Assembly: GCA_017452945.1 (NCBI GenBank)
Contig: JAFTLD010000014.1
Coordinates: 1-64,000 of the forward strand
DNA: 64,000 bases
Direction of reading: 5' to 3'
DNA from: Clostridia bacterium
GTDB lineage: Bacteria; Bacillota_A; Clostridia; Oscillospirales; CAG-272
The number at the start of each line of letters is the position of its first letter. The stretch's first letter is position 1. The position numbers were made by a program, and so were the translations under genes. Below, piece by piece: positions 53,963 to 62,154 of this stretch. The notes below the pieces were generated by a model. It was given only the letters and a program-made list of their open reading frames with translations. It made no database searches and was not told the origin of the DNA.

Positions 53963-55423
53963 ATGAAAAGAGTTCTTGCGTTTCTTCTCTGCGCTCTGAT
54001 GCTCCTGTCCGTTTTGGTAGGCTGTGCTGAAAACAGCGACCAAGAGCAGGAATCCACTACGGGTGCCGTGGAAGAAGAATATTGGGTAAGCCCTGCGCTT
54101 ACCGAAACTGACCTTTTCAAGGGCAATACCTTGAATTTGTTGGTCAATTCCGAGATGGATGCAGGTAGTGAGGAAGCTTCTACCGATCCTTTGGAGGATG
54201 CGATCTACAGAAGAAATGACAAGTTGGAATCCGTTTATGGCATTACGATCAACACTCTTGTGGAAACCGATCTTGCCGAACTGGGTAACAAAGTATCCAA
54301 GGACGTCAGTTCCGGCAATGCTGAGTACGATATCGTATATCAGCATATGGTAAATTCCGCAACCAATCTGGCGGTCAACGGACTTTTGATCGACCTTGTT
54401 GATCTGGAATACGTGGATTTTGATCAGGCTTGGTGGGACCAGGACGCAAGAGAGGGATTTTTGATCGGTGATCACCAGTTCCTGGCTGTTGGTGACCTGC
54501 TGCCCAGAACGCTGCTGGTTTCCGCTTGCATGGTTTTCAACAAAACACAGTTTGATAACCAGTCCATGGATTATCCTTACGACTTGGCAAGAGACGGCGC
54601 ATGGACGCTGGATGAGCTCAACGCGCTGACCAAGGATCAGACAAAGGACGTTAACGGTGACGGTAAGATCGAATATGAAAACGATTATTTTGGTATGACC
54701 AGCTGGCATCTTGACAGTCCCTTCAACTTCTTCTATGGTTCAGGCGCAACCTTCTTTACCAAGGACGAAGATAATTATCCCGTATACAGTGTGGACCAGG
54801 ATAAGATCCAGAGTATTTACGATAAGGTTTACACTACGTTTGTGACCAATAACTCGTTGTACATCATGGACGTAGGCATCTACCAAGAAGCTTTCAAGGT
54901 GTTCACCTCTGGCAGATCGCTGTTTACCGCATGCTCTTTGAGCACCATTGCCAACTCGGAGAACGGCTTTAAGGACATGGCCGATGAATATGGCGTGCTC
55001 CCTCAGCCCAAATATGACACCAACCAGAAGGACTATATGAGCTTTGTAAACGGTGCTGCATCTGTGGTGGTCGTTCCCAAGAGTCTGACCGATGTGCGCT
55101 TGGAGTACGCAGGCTTTATGCTTGAAGCACTGGCGTCCTCCTCCTACTACATGGTTACCGACACTCTGTATGATAAGGTTGCTAAGTCCAAGAACGTGCG
55201 TGACCCCGAGTCTGCAGAGATGGTGGATATCGTCATCCGTAACAGAGTTTTTGATTTTGGTTATTCTCACTTTTTCAGCAAGAGCTATCCTTGCGCAGTT
55301 CTGTTCATGACCTGTCTGGATTCCAAGGCTGATTCTGTTGCAAGTGCAATCAAGAAAACCAAGGATAAGGTTATGAACAAGGAGATCAACAGGATCCTGG
55401 AGGTTTACCAGGGCGAGAACTGA
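53963..55423 (+). CDS. Extracellular solute-binding lipoprotein (ABC family 1-like), copy 1
   Basis: The 486-residue lipoprotein has lipobox LVGC (Cys21) and an acidic linker, then a two-lobed solute-binding fold. Bands such as YDIVYQHM, FNKTQF and WTLDELNALTKDQ are typical of sugar-binding proteins that work with MalFG-type permeases. It delivers substrate to a membrane importer, but no permease or ATPase gene adjoins. Copy 2 at 55498 is highly similar. The ATG at 53963 is preceded by AAGGAGA. The substrate is probably a carbohydrate or glycan fragment. Confidence 0.85.
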   Translation: MKRVLAFLLCALMLLSVLVGCAENSDQEQESTTGAVEEEYWVSPALTETDLFKGNTLNLLVNSEMDAGSEEASTDPLEDAIYRRNDKLESVYGITINTLVETDLAELGNKVSKDVSSGNAEYDIVYQHMVNSATNLAVNGLLIDLVDLEYVDFDQAWWDQDAREGFLIGDHQFLAVGDLLPRTLLVSACMVFNKTQFDNQSMDYPYDLARDGAWTLDELNALTKDQTKDVNGDGKIEYENDYFGMTSWHLDSPFNFFYGSGATFFTKDEDNYPVYSVDQDKIQSIYDKVYTTFVTNNSLYIMDVGIYQEAFKVFTSGRSLFTACSLSTIANSENGFKDMADEYGVLPQPKYDTNQKDYMSFVNGAASVVVVPKSLTDVRLEYAGFMLEALASSSYYMVTDTLYDKVAKSKNVRDPESAEMVDIVIRNRVFDFGYSHFFSKSYPCAVLFMTCLDSKADSVASAIKKTKDKVMNKEINRILEVYQGEN

Positions 55424-55497
55424 TGTTTTCGCACGTTTCCTTGTCACATTATCAATCAATATATTTGAATTTTTGAAAATCACTAAGGAGAAAGAAC

Positions 55498-56955
55498 ATG
55501 AAAAAGCTTCTTGTAATTCTTCTGAGCGGCTTGATGCTGCTGTCTGTATTCGCCGGCTGTGCCGAAAACGGCGGCGAGGAGCAGGAGTCCACTACGGGCG
55601 CTGTGGAAGAAGAATACTGGGTAAGCCCTGCGCTGAACCAGACCGATGAGTTTTCCGGCAATACTTTGACGCTGCTTGTTAACCGCGAAATGGACGCAGG
55701 CAGTGAGGAGGCATCCTCCGATCCTCTTGAGGATGCACTGTACAGAAGAAACGACAAGCTGGAGTCTACCTACGGCATTACCATCAACACACTGGTGGAG
55801 ACCGACTATTCGGAATTGGGCGGTAAGGTGTCCAAGGACGTCAGCTCGGGCAACGGTGAGTATGATATCGTGTATCAGCACATGGTAAATTCTGCAACAA
55901 ATCTGGCGGTTAACGGTCTTTTATATGATCTGATCGACGTTGAGTACGTGGATTTTGATCAGGTATGGTGGGATCAGGACGCAAGAGAAGGCTTTACGAT
56001 TGGCAATCATCAGTTCTTGGCTGTTGGTGACCTGCTGCCTCACACCATGCTGTATTCCGCTTGCCTTGCTTTTAATAAAGATCATTTTGACAATCAGTCG
56101 TTGGAGTATCCTTACGACCTTGCAAGAGATGGCGTATGGACCTTGGATGAGCTGAATGCGCTGACCAAGGATCAGACCAAGGACGTAAACGGTGACGGCA
56201 AGGTCGAGCTTGAAAATGACTTCTACGGTATGACCAGCTGGCATCTTGCAGGTCCGTTCAACTTCTTCTTTGGTTCCGGTGCTACCTTCTTTGTCAAGGA
56301 TGAGGATAACTATCCCGTATATAGCGTAGACCAGGATAAGATCCAGAACATTTACGATAAGGTGTATGAAACCTTTATTACCAACGATTCTCTCTACATT
56401 GAGGATGTGAATATTCACACCAAAGCGTACACCATTTTTACCGAGGGCAGATCTCTGTTCGTTTCCTGCTCTCTGACCCAGATCGCAAATTCCGAATATG
56501 GCTTTAAGGATATGACAGATGAGTACGGTGTGCTGCCCCAGCCCAAGTACGACACCACGCAAAAGGATTATATGAGCTTTGTAAACGGTGCTGCATCGGT
56601 TGTCGTCGTACCTAAGAGCTTGACAGAGGAAAGACTTGTATTTGTAGGCTATATGCTGGAGGCACTTGCTTCCTCGTCCTACTACATGGTTACCGACACG
56701 CTGTATGATAAGGTTGCAAAGTCCAAGAACGTGCGTGATGCAGAGTCTGCTGAAATGGTAGACATTATCATCCGTAACAGAGTCTTTGACTTTGGTTATG
56801 CGCATTTCTACAGCAAGAATTATCCCTGTGCAGTGCTGTTCCAGACCTGCCTGGATGCTGAGAATACCTCTGTTGCAAGTGCGATCCAAAGAACAAAGGA
56901 AAAGACTATGACCAAAGAGATCAACAAAATCCTTGAGGTTTACCAGGGAGAATGA
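55498..56955 (+). CDS. Extracellular solute-binding lipoprotein, copy 2
   Basis: The 485-residue protein is a tandem paralogue of the preceding gene. Long blocks are shared (for example MVNSATNLAVNGLL, VDFDQ...WWDQDAREGF and KDYMSFVNGAASVVVVPKS). Lipobox LSVFAGC is present. Differences cluster in the ligand-lobe surface segments, which suggests altered specificity or dosage. No second strong promoter is seen in the 74-base gap, so the two are probably one mRNA. A terminator follows. Confidence 0.85.
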   Translation: MKKLLVILLSGLMLLSVFAGCAENGGEEQESTTGAVEEEYWVSPALNQTDEFSGNTLTLLVNREMDAGSEEASSDPLEDALYRRNDKLESTYGITINTLVETDYSELGGKVSKDVSSGNGEYDIVYQHMVNSATNLAVNGLLYDLIDVEYVDFDQVWWDQDAREGFTIGNHQFLAVGDLLPHTMLYSACLAFNKDHFDNQSLEYPYDLARDGVWTLDELNALTKDQTKDVNGDGKVELENDFYGMTSWHLAGPFNFFFGSGATFFVKDEDNYPVYSVDQDKIQNIYDKVYETFITNDSLYIEDVNIHTKAYTIFTEGRSLFVSCSLTQIANSEYGFKDMTDEYGVLPQPKYDTTQKDYMSFVNGAASVVVVPKSLTEERLVFVGYMLEALASSSYYMVTDTLYDKVAKSKNVRDAESAEMVDIIIRNRVFDFGYAHFYSKNYPCAVLFQTCLDAENTSVASAIQRTKEKTMTKEINKILEVYQGE

Positions 56956-56970
56956 TTTTTCTCTGAAATA

Positions 56971-57029
56971 ACACCGGTCCATGGTGTGATGCTCCAAGCG
57001 GAGTATTATGCCATGGACCGGTGTTTTTT
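56971..57029 (+). terminator. Long terminator of the solute-binding protein genes
   Basis: The 14-base perfect stem ACACCGGTCCATGG / CCATGGACCGGTGT encloses a second hairpin (GTGATGCTCC AAGC GGAGTATTAT) and is followed by a T run. Confidence 0.85.
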
Positions 57030-57078
57030 GCAACAGAGAAAAAAGGAAAAAAACAACTTCATCAGATTTTTTTCGGTA

Positions 57079-57107
57079 TTGCAAATCGGAAAGTCCTATG
57101 CTATAAT
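57079..57107 (+). promoter_or_regulatory. Promoter of the 6S-like RNA
   Basis: TTGCAA, 17 bases, TATAAT with TGC before the -10. The only downstream gene before a terminator is a small RNA. Confidence 0.7.
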
Positions 57108-57113
57108 GGCTAT

Positions 57114-57318
57114 AGAAAACTGCGTGATGTGCCTGCGCGCGTAACAGGGAATCGTCCCCTGTTACATTAGTACAAACAAAACCAATCAGATATATTGATA
57201 ATTGCTGTAGAGGATAATGAAAAATGACTTTCTCAAGTGAAAACTGCGACAGGGAATGACTCTCCGCTATATGATCACGCCCACCCACTCCGCATGCGGA
57301 ACGGGTGGGCGTGTTTTT
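57114..57318 (+). ncRNA. ssrS: Putative 6S RNA (SsrS-like), about 200 nt
   Basis: An own promoter, no worthwhile reading frame and a terminator (57276-57318) define a free RNA. The ends can pair (GCGTGAT at 57122-57128 with ATCACGC at 57274-57280), like the closing stem of 6S RNA. Two short stretches resemble E. coli 6S RNA as I remember it: GTCCCCTG on the 5' side and AAAACTGCGAC on the 3' side. The latter is an 11-base match. 6S RNA mimics an open promoter and binds sigma-70 polymerase. A leader riboswitch for leuS is unlikely because leuS has its own promoter after the terminator. Moderate certainty; the fold has not been computed. Confidence 0.55.
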
Positions 57319-57330
57319 GCCCAAAAACTA

Positions 57331-57359
57331 TTGACAAACGGGGGAATAAATTATATAAT
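57331..57359 (+). promoter_or_regulatory. Consensus promoter of leuS
   Basis: Perfect TTGACA, 17 bases, perfect TATAAT. It lies after the RNA terminator, so leuS is transcribed separately from the 6S-like RNA. Confidence 0.85.
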
Positions 57360-57417
57360 GATAGAAGTGTTTTTATGTCTAACCGCTACCGGGCGGCAGA
57401 AAGGAAAAATATAAATA

Positions 57418-59853
57418 ATGAAGTACGAGCATTTACAAGTTGAAAAGAAGTGGCAGGAATACTGGGAAAAGAACCAGACCTTCAAGACCGACGTTTGGGA
57501 TTTTTCCAAGCCTAAGTTTTACGCGCTGGATATGTTCCCCTATCCGTCGGGCGTAGGTCTGCATGCAGGTCACCCCGAGGGCTATACCGCTACCGATATT
57601 ATTTCGAGAATGAAGAGAATGCAGGGCTACAACGTGCTGCACCCCATGGGTTACGACTCGTTCGGTCTGCCTGCAGAGCAGTATGCGGTTACCACGGGTA
57701 ATCACCCCAACGGCTTTACCCAGGAGAATATCAAGACCTTTTCTGCGCAGCTGCGCGAGTTGGGCTTTGACTATGACTGGTCCAAGATGATCGCAACCAG
57801 TGATCCCGAGTTCTATAAGTGGACGCAGTGGATCTTCAAGCAGCTGTATCTGGACGGCTATGCGCAGTATATTGACATGCCCGTCAACTGGTGCGAGGAG
57901 CTGGGTACCGTGCTCTCCAACGATGAGGTCATCGACGGCAAGTCCGAGCGCGGCGGCTATCCCGTCGTCAGACAGAATATGAAGCAGTGGGTCATCAATC
58001 AGCCTGCGTTTGCCGAAGAGCTGCTGGAGGGCCTTGAGGAGATCGATTGGCCCGAATCCACCAAGCTGATGCAGAAAAACTGGATCGGTAAGTCCACGGG
58101 CGTTGAGGTCAAGTTCGACATCGTGGGTGGTGGTGAGTTCTCGATCTTTACCACTTGTATTGAAACCATCTACGGCATTACCTTCATGGTGCTGGCTCCC
58201 GACGGTGAGGTGGTCAAGCAGCTGATGCCCAGAATTGAAAATAAGGCAGAGGTGCAGGCTTATATCGATGAAACGCTCAAGAAGAACGATATGGACCGTA
58301 CCGAGCTCAACAAGACCAAGTCGGGCTGTGAGCTGAAGGGCGTGACCTGTATCAACCCCGTCAACGGCAAGGAAGTGCGCATGTTCATCGGTGATTTCGT
58401 GCTTGCCAACTACGGTACGGGCGCTGTTATGGCTGTTCCTTCTCACGACCAGCGTGACTTTGAGTACGCGATCGCACACAATATCGATATGATCCAGGTC
58501 ATCGACGGCGATGAGAAACTCGGCCACGTGGACGTGTCCGAAAAGGCGTTTGAAAAGCAGGATTATCTGGGCAAGGGCTATCGCCTTGTCAATTCCGAGG
58601 AATTCACGGGTCTGACTGTGGAAGAGGCCAAGGAAGCCATTACCTCCAAGCTGGAAGGCCTTGGCGTGGCGAAGAGAACGGTCAACTACCACTTCAGAGA
58701 GTGGATCTTTGCGCGCCAGCGTTACTGGGGCGAGCCTGTTCCCGTGGTACACGGCGAGGACGGAGAGGTTCACGTGCTGCCCGACGAGGAGCTGCCGCTG
58801 ATTTTGCCCGAGCTGGAAAACTACAAGGGCGAGGGTGGCAAAGCACCTCTGGAAAATGCAACCGAGTGGAAGTATTACGATCAGAACGGCATCAAGGGCA
58901 AGAGAGAAACCTCTACCATGCCCGGCTCCGCAGGCTCAAGCTGGTACTTCCTGCGCTATATCGATCCCCATAACAACGACGAGTTTGCAAATCAGGAGCT
59001 GCTCAAGCATTGGATGCCGGTCGACCTGTATATCGGTGGCCCCGAGCATGCGGTCGGTCACTTGATGTATTCGAGAATCTGGAACAGATACCTGTACAAT
59101 AAGGGACTGGCTCCCACCAAGGAGCCCTTCCAAAAGCTGGTGCATCAGGGCATGATCCTGGGTGCAAACGGCATCAAGATGGGCAAGCGTTTCCCCGAGT
59201 ACGTAGTCAATCCCAGTGACGTAGTCAGAGATTACGGTGCGGATACGCTCAGACTCTACGAGATGTTCATGGGCCCGCTGGAGGTTTCCAAGCCTTGGAG
59301 TGATGCAGGCGTGGACGGTGCAAGAAGATTCCTCAACCGCGTATGGGCGTTCTTTACCGAACAGGAGAACGTGGTGGATGAGGCAGTGTCTGCGCTTGAA
59401 AAGATCTACCACAAGAGCGTCAAGAAGGTCACTGAGGACTTTGAGAAGCTGGCGTTCAACACCGCGATCTCGCAAATGATGATCTTTGTCAACGCTGTAT
59501 ATAAGGAAGGCAAGTGCTCTCGCGAATACGCGGAAGGTCTGATCAAAATGCTGTCCTGCATCTGCCCGCACATCGGTGAGGAGATCTGGCAGATCATGGG
59601 TCACGACAACACCATTGCATACGAGCCTTGGCCCGTCTTTGACGAGAGCAAGACGGTTGACGATACGGTTGAGGTTGCAGTGCAGATTAACGGCAAGGTT
59701 CGTGCCACTGTCATGCTGCCCGTAGGCTGCTCCAAGGAGGACGCCATTGCCGCTGCAAAGGCTGATCCCAAGATCGCAGAGCAGATCGAGGGCAAGACCA
59801 TCGTCAAGGAAATTTCGGTTCCCGGCAAGATCGTCAACATCGTGGTCAGATAA
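57418..59853 (+). CDS. leuS: Leucyl-tRNA synthetase
   Basis: The 811-residue class Ia enzyme charges tRNA-Leu with leucine. The HIGH motif is HAGH (residues 49-52) in FPYPSGVGLHAGHPEGYTATD. The editing (CP1) domain has FTTCIETIYGITFMVLAP in place of the common TTRPDTLFG. GTGAVMAVPSHDQRDF keeps the editing Asp. The second ATP loop reads KMGKR (587-591) where KMSKS is usual. Length is normal and the C-terminal anticodon-binding part is complete. I do not treat it as broken. It is the only leuS in the window and has its own promoter. Confidence 0.93.
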   Translation: MKYEHLQVEKKWQEYWEKNQTFKTDVWDFSKPKFYALDMFPYPSGVGLHAGHPEGYTATDIISRMKRMQGYNVLHPMGYDSFGLPAEQYAVTTGNHPNGFTQENIKTFSAQLRELGFDYDWSKMIATSDPEFYKWTQWIFKQLYLDGYAQYIDMPVNWCEELGTVLSNDEVIDGKSERGGYPVVRQNMKQWVINQPAFAEELLEGLEEIDWPESTKLMQKNWIGKSTGVEVKFDIVGGGEFSIFTTCIETIYGITFMVLAPDGEVVKQLMPRIENKAEVQAYIDETLKKNDMDRTELNKTKSGCELKGVTCINPVNGKEVRMFIGDFVLANYGTGAVMAVPSHDQRDFEYAIAHNIDMIQVIDGDEKLGHVDVSEKAFEKQDYLGKGYRLVNSEEFTGLTVEEAKEAITSKLEGLGVAKRTVNYHFREWIFARQRYWGEPVPVVHGEDGEVHVLPDEELPLILPELENYKGEGGKAPLENATEWKYYDQNGIKGKRETSTMPGSAGSSWYFLRYIDPHNNDEFANQELLKHWMPVDLYIGGPEHAVGHLMYSRIWNRYLYNKGLAPTKEPFQKLVHQGMILGANGIKMGKRFPEYVVNPSDVVRDYGADTLRLYEMFMGPLEVSKPWSDAGVDGARRFLNRVWAFFTEQENVVDEAVSALEKIYHKSVKKVTEDFEKLAFNTAISQMMIFVNAVYKEGKCSREYAEGLIKMLSCICPHIGEEIWQIMGHDNTIAYEPWPVFDESKTVDDTVEVAVQINGKVRATVMLPVGCSKEDAIAAAKADPKIAEQIEGKTIVKEISVPGKIVNIVVR

Positions 59854-59878
59854 TTTCAAAAAACTTTTGCATAAACAC

Positions 59879-59907
59879 TTGACATTGGCAAACGTTTGGT
59901 GTATAAT
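59879..59907 (+). promoter_or_regulatory. Consensus promoter of rpsU
   Basis: Perfect TTGACA, 17 bases, perfect TATAAT. Confidence 0.8.
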
Positions 59908-59974
59908 ACCAAAGGATATAACGGAAGTTATGTTTAATTCACTCTTGGCAGACGCGAGGGGAGGGAAATAGATA

Positions 59975-60151
59975 ATGGCAGAAGTAAGACTCAAGGAAGG
60001 CGAAACCCTGGATAGCGCTCTGAGACGTTTTAAGCGTCAGATGGCTCGCTCCAACGTTCTTGCCGAGCTCCGTAAGAGAGAATGCTACGAGAAGCCCAGC
60101 GTAAAGCGCAAGAAGAAATCTGAAGCAGCGCGCAAGAGAAAGTATAAGTAA
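59975..60151 (+). CDS. rpsU: 30S ribosomal protein S21
   Basis: The 58-residue basic protein starts [20 protein letters not shown] and ends with RKRKYK, matching bacterial S21. S21 sits on the small ribosomal subunit near the 3' end of 16S rRNA and helps mRNA binding. The ATG at 59975 follows GAGGGGAGGG. It has its own consensus promoter and terminator. Confidence 0.97.
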   Translation: MAEVRLKEGETLDSALRRFKRQMARSNVLAELRKRECYEKPSVKRKKKSEAARKRKYK

Positions 60152-60157
60152 TTATAA

Positions 60158-60201
60158 CAATCAAGAGGTTAAGTCGATGACTTGACCTCTTATTGTTTTT
60201 T
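60158..60201 (+). terminator. Terminator of rpsU
   Basis: The stem AAGAGGTTAAGTC / GACTTGACCTCTT with a 3-base loop is followed by TTTTTT. Confidence 0.85.
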
Positions 60202-60242
60202 GTCTGCGCGTGATATCATGAGAATCAGGCGAATAGCAAATA

Positions 60243-60630
60243 AAAAAGGACTGCTCAATCGGGATGCAAAATTAGCGGTAAGACAGCAGGAATTTGTTCG
60301 TTTTTGAGCAAATTCCTGCTGTTTTTTTGTAGAAGTAAGACGCGAAAGAGCGTCCGCATGGTGACCTCATCCGTCGCCTGCGGCGCCACCTTCCCCAGCG
60401 GGGAAGGCTTCTTTAGCGCATCCGTTTTGCTCAATTATCCGCTGAGGGGTTAACTTTATGAGCCTTCCCCGCTGGGGAAGGTGGCGCGTAGCGCCGGATG
60501 AGGTCACCATACGGATGCTCTTTCACGTCTTATACAACAGAAAGCAGAAGCCTTGGCATGACTTCTGCTCTTGTTCATTGGTTCTGTTTTACCGCTAATT
60601 TATCAGCCCCGTGAAGCGGCCCTCTTTTTT
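60243..60630. repeat. Composite palindromic element B, relative of element A
   Basis: The left half 60271-60296 carries the same core as element A (ATTAGCGGTAAGACAGCAGG, then AATTTG). The loop TTCGTTTTTGAG is the exact reverse complement of element A's loop. The right half begins at 60309 but its pairing is broken after about 14 bases, and the rest (TTTTACCGCTAATTT) reappears at 60587-60601. A second palindrome (60335-60532) lies between. The outer left arm starts AAAAAAGGA and the far right ends CCTCTTTTTT. Confidence 0.8.
60335..60532. repeat. Nested long palindrome inserted in element B
   Basis: Imperfectly complementary arms of about 70 bases (60335-60409 and 60461-60532) enclose a 51-base centre. 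The arms contain CCTTCCCC/GGGGAAGG hairpins, a GGCGC/GCGCC hairpin and CGGATGAGGTCACC. Arms of this type, with a CCTTCCCC stem and GGATGAGG, look like a common dispersed repeat in gut Clostridia (from memory). It has no coding capacity. Confidence 0.75.
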
Positions 60631-60648
60631 GTCTGAAGTTGCAAGCGA

Positions 60649-61944
60649 TTACTGTTCGCTGCCCTGCGTCAGAGCCGCTTGTCTGTACGTGCCCTCGGTT
60701 TTTTGGCATTCCTCGGCCCACAGCTGTGCCTGACGGTCATAAACGCTTTGCGGAATTTCAGGCGTGCCTTTGGAGAAATTGGGCAACAACTGGTCTCCCG
60801 CAGCCTTGGGATCGGTGCAAGCCGTGTCACTGCGCCATGCTTCGCGAATGGATTTGTCGCGCAGGTTTGGGATCTCCACGCTCACACCGCCCGCAAGAAC
60901 GGAACGGTAAGCGAAAAGGCCGGGCAGGAACATGTCCAGCGCCTCGTAAACGTCAATGGTGTCGGCACTCTCGTCCCCATTGATTTTATTGATAAAGTGG
61001 TACATGGAATAAAAGTCCGAGCCACCGTGGCCAAAGCCCGCCACGCGATCCTCCATGCCGTGGGAGGGGAAGTAATCCTTGAAGATCTCGCGGTCGTATG
61101 CACCGTCCTCCTCGTCCACGTTGACGTAAATGCGTCCGATGTGACCGTTGCGCGCATCCTCGCGGCCGCATTCCATTCTGCCCTTGGAGCCGTACATGGT
61201 GTACCAGATTGAATTTTTGTAGAGGTCACCGTGGATTGACTTGACAATGCCGCCGTTTTCCAGCGTGACCATCTCAATGCCAAACTGACCGCTCTTGCAG
61301 CCTGTACGCAGTCTGCGCTCGTTCTTGGTACCCTCAAAGCCAACGACAGATACGGGGCGCAGGCCGGTTGCGTGGATGATGGGGCCAAGTGAATGCGTGC
61401 AATAAAAGGTTGCGTAGCCGCAGTTGCGCCAGTGATCCGCCTCACCGTAAGCGATGCTTGGCCAAATGGATTCGCAGTTGTGAATGTATTCGCCCTCACC
61501 GTATTCAAATTCACCGATCTCGCCTGCCTCGTAAAGCTTTTTCATTTCGTAAGGGGCAGGCATGTAGCAGTAGTTTTCTCCGTAAGCATAAATCAAGCCG
61601 CTCTCTTCCACAGCCTCGACCAGCTCGACAGCCTCTTTCATGTTCTGCACCGGCAATACCTCCGAGAACACGTGCAAGCCGCGCCTCAGGCAGCGAATGG
61701 CAAAAGGGGCATGCTCGTTGGCATAGTTAGCAAGCACAACGGCATCCATGTCGTGGTTGATAAAGTCGTCGAAATGATCGTAAAACGTGACGTTCAACCC
61801 TTGGGTGTACTGACGCTGTGCGTCCAGCGCCTCGGGGCTTTTGTCGCAAATGGCAACCACCTCTGCGTGGTCCGCACGCTTGCAATAATTGATCATGCTG
61901 GTACCGCGATACGCGCCCAGTACGCCGATCCTGATCTTTTTCAT
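60649..61944 (-). CDS. Gfo/Idh/MocA family oxidoreductase
   Basis: The 431-residue protein has an N-terminal Rossmann domain (IGVLGAYRGTSMINYC, about 1-125) and a C-terminal alpha/beta domain. These enzymes oxidise or epimerise sugars using NAD(P). The motif that usually reads EKP with the catalytic Lys is EVLP here (VFSEVLPVQN), as in a branch of related proteins. The reaction may therefore differ from dehydrogenation, or the Lys role may be filled elsewhere. The ATG at 61944 follows GAAAGGAAA. It is divergent from the gene at 62155 and probably involved in sugar metabolism. Confidence 0.85.
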   Translation of the reverse strand: MKKIRIGVLGAYRGTSMINYCKRADHAEVVAICDKSPEALDAQRQYTQGLNVTFYDHFDDFINHDMDAVVLANYANEHAPFAIRCLRRGLHVFSEVLPVQNMKEAVELVEAVEESGLIYAYGENYCYMPAPYEMKKLYEAGEIGEFEYGEGEYIHNCESIWPSIAYGEADHWRNCGYATFYCTHSLGPIIHATGLRPVSVVGFEGTKNERRLRTGCKSGQFGIEMVTLENGGIVKSIHGDLYKNSIWYTMYGSKGRMECGREDARNGHIGRIYVNVDEEDGAYDREIFKDYFPSHGMEDRVAGFGHGGSDFYSMYHFINKINGDESADTIDVYEALDMFLPGLFAYRSVLAGGVSVEIPNLRDKSIREAWRSDTACTDPKAAGDQLLPNFSKGTPEIPQSVYDRQAQLWAEECQKTEGTYRQAALTQGSEQ

Positions 61945-61987
61945 GACTTGATTTCCTTTCCTGTGTAGTGTTGATCCAATCACGATT

Positions 61988-62016
61988 ATTATATCATGGA
62001 GACGTGCGGATTGTAA
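61988..62016 (-). promoter_or_regulatory. Promoter of the Gfo/Idh/MocA gene
   Basis: Read on the minus strand: TTACAA, 17 bases, TATAAT. Confidence 0.7.
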
Positions 62017-62079
62017 GGGGCATTGTGGCGAAATTTTTTGCCAAAACTTGTTTATAATGCTGAAAATTTCTTTATCTCG

Positions 62080-62108
62080 TTGACATCATCGTTTCCGTCA
62101 TGTATAAT
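62080..62108 (+). promoter_or_regulatory. Consensus promoter of the surface protein gene at 62155
   Basis: Perfect TTGACA, 17 bases, perfect TATAAT. Confidence 0.85.
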
Positions 62109-62154
62109 ATAGAGGACGGATCTTGTCCGAATATAAAAGAAGAGGTAAGACATC

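Noticed and set aside
57217..57240. Leader peptide of seven codons (MKNDFLK) upstream of leuS
   Set aside because: It holds only one leucine codon, its ribosome site is too close, and it lies inside a structured RNA. It is probably chance.
57114..57320. T-box leader controlling leuS
   Set aside because: No T-box sequence AGGGUGGNACCGCG is seen, and leuS has its own perfect promoter after the terminator. A small free RNA fits better.
60335..60532. Insertion sequence with transposase
   Set aside because: The palindrome is only about 200 bases and has no coding region. It could be a MITE-like unit, but no transposase or flanking duplication is visible.
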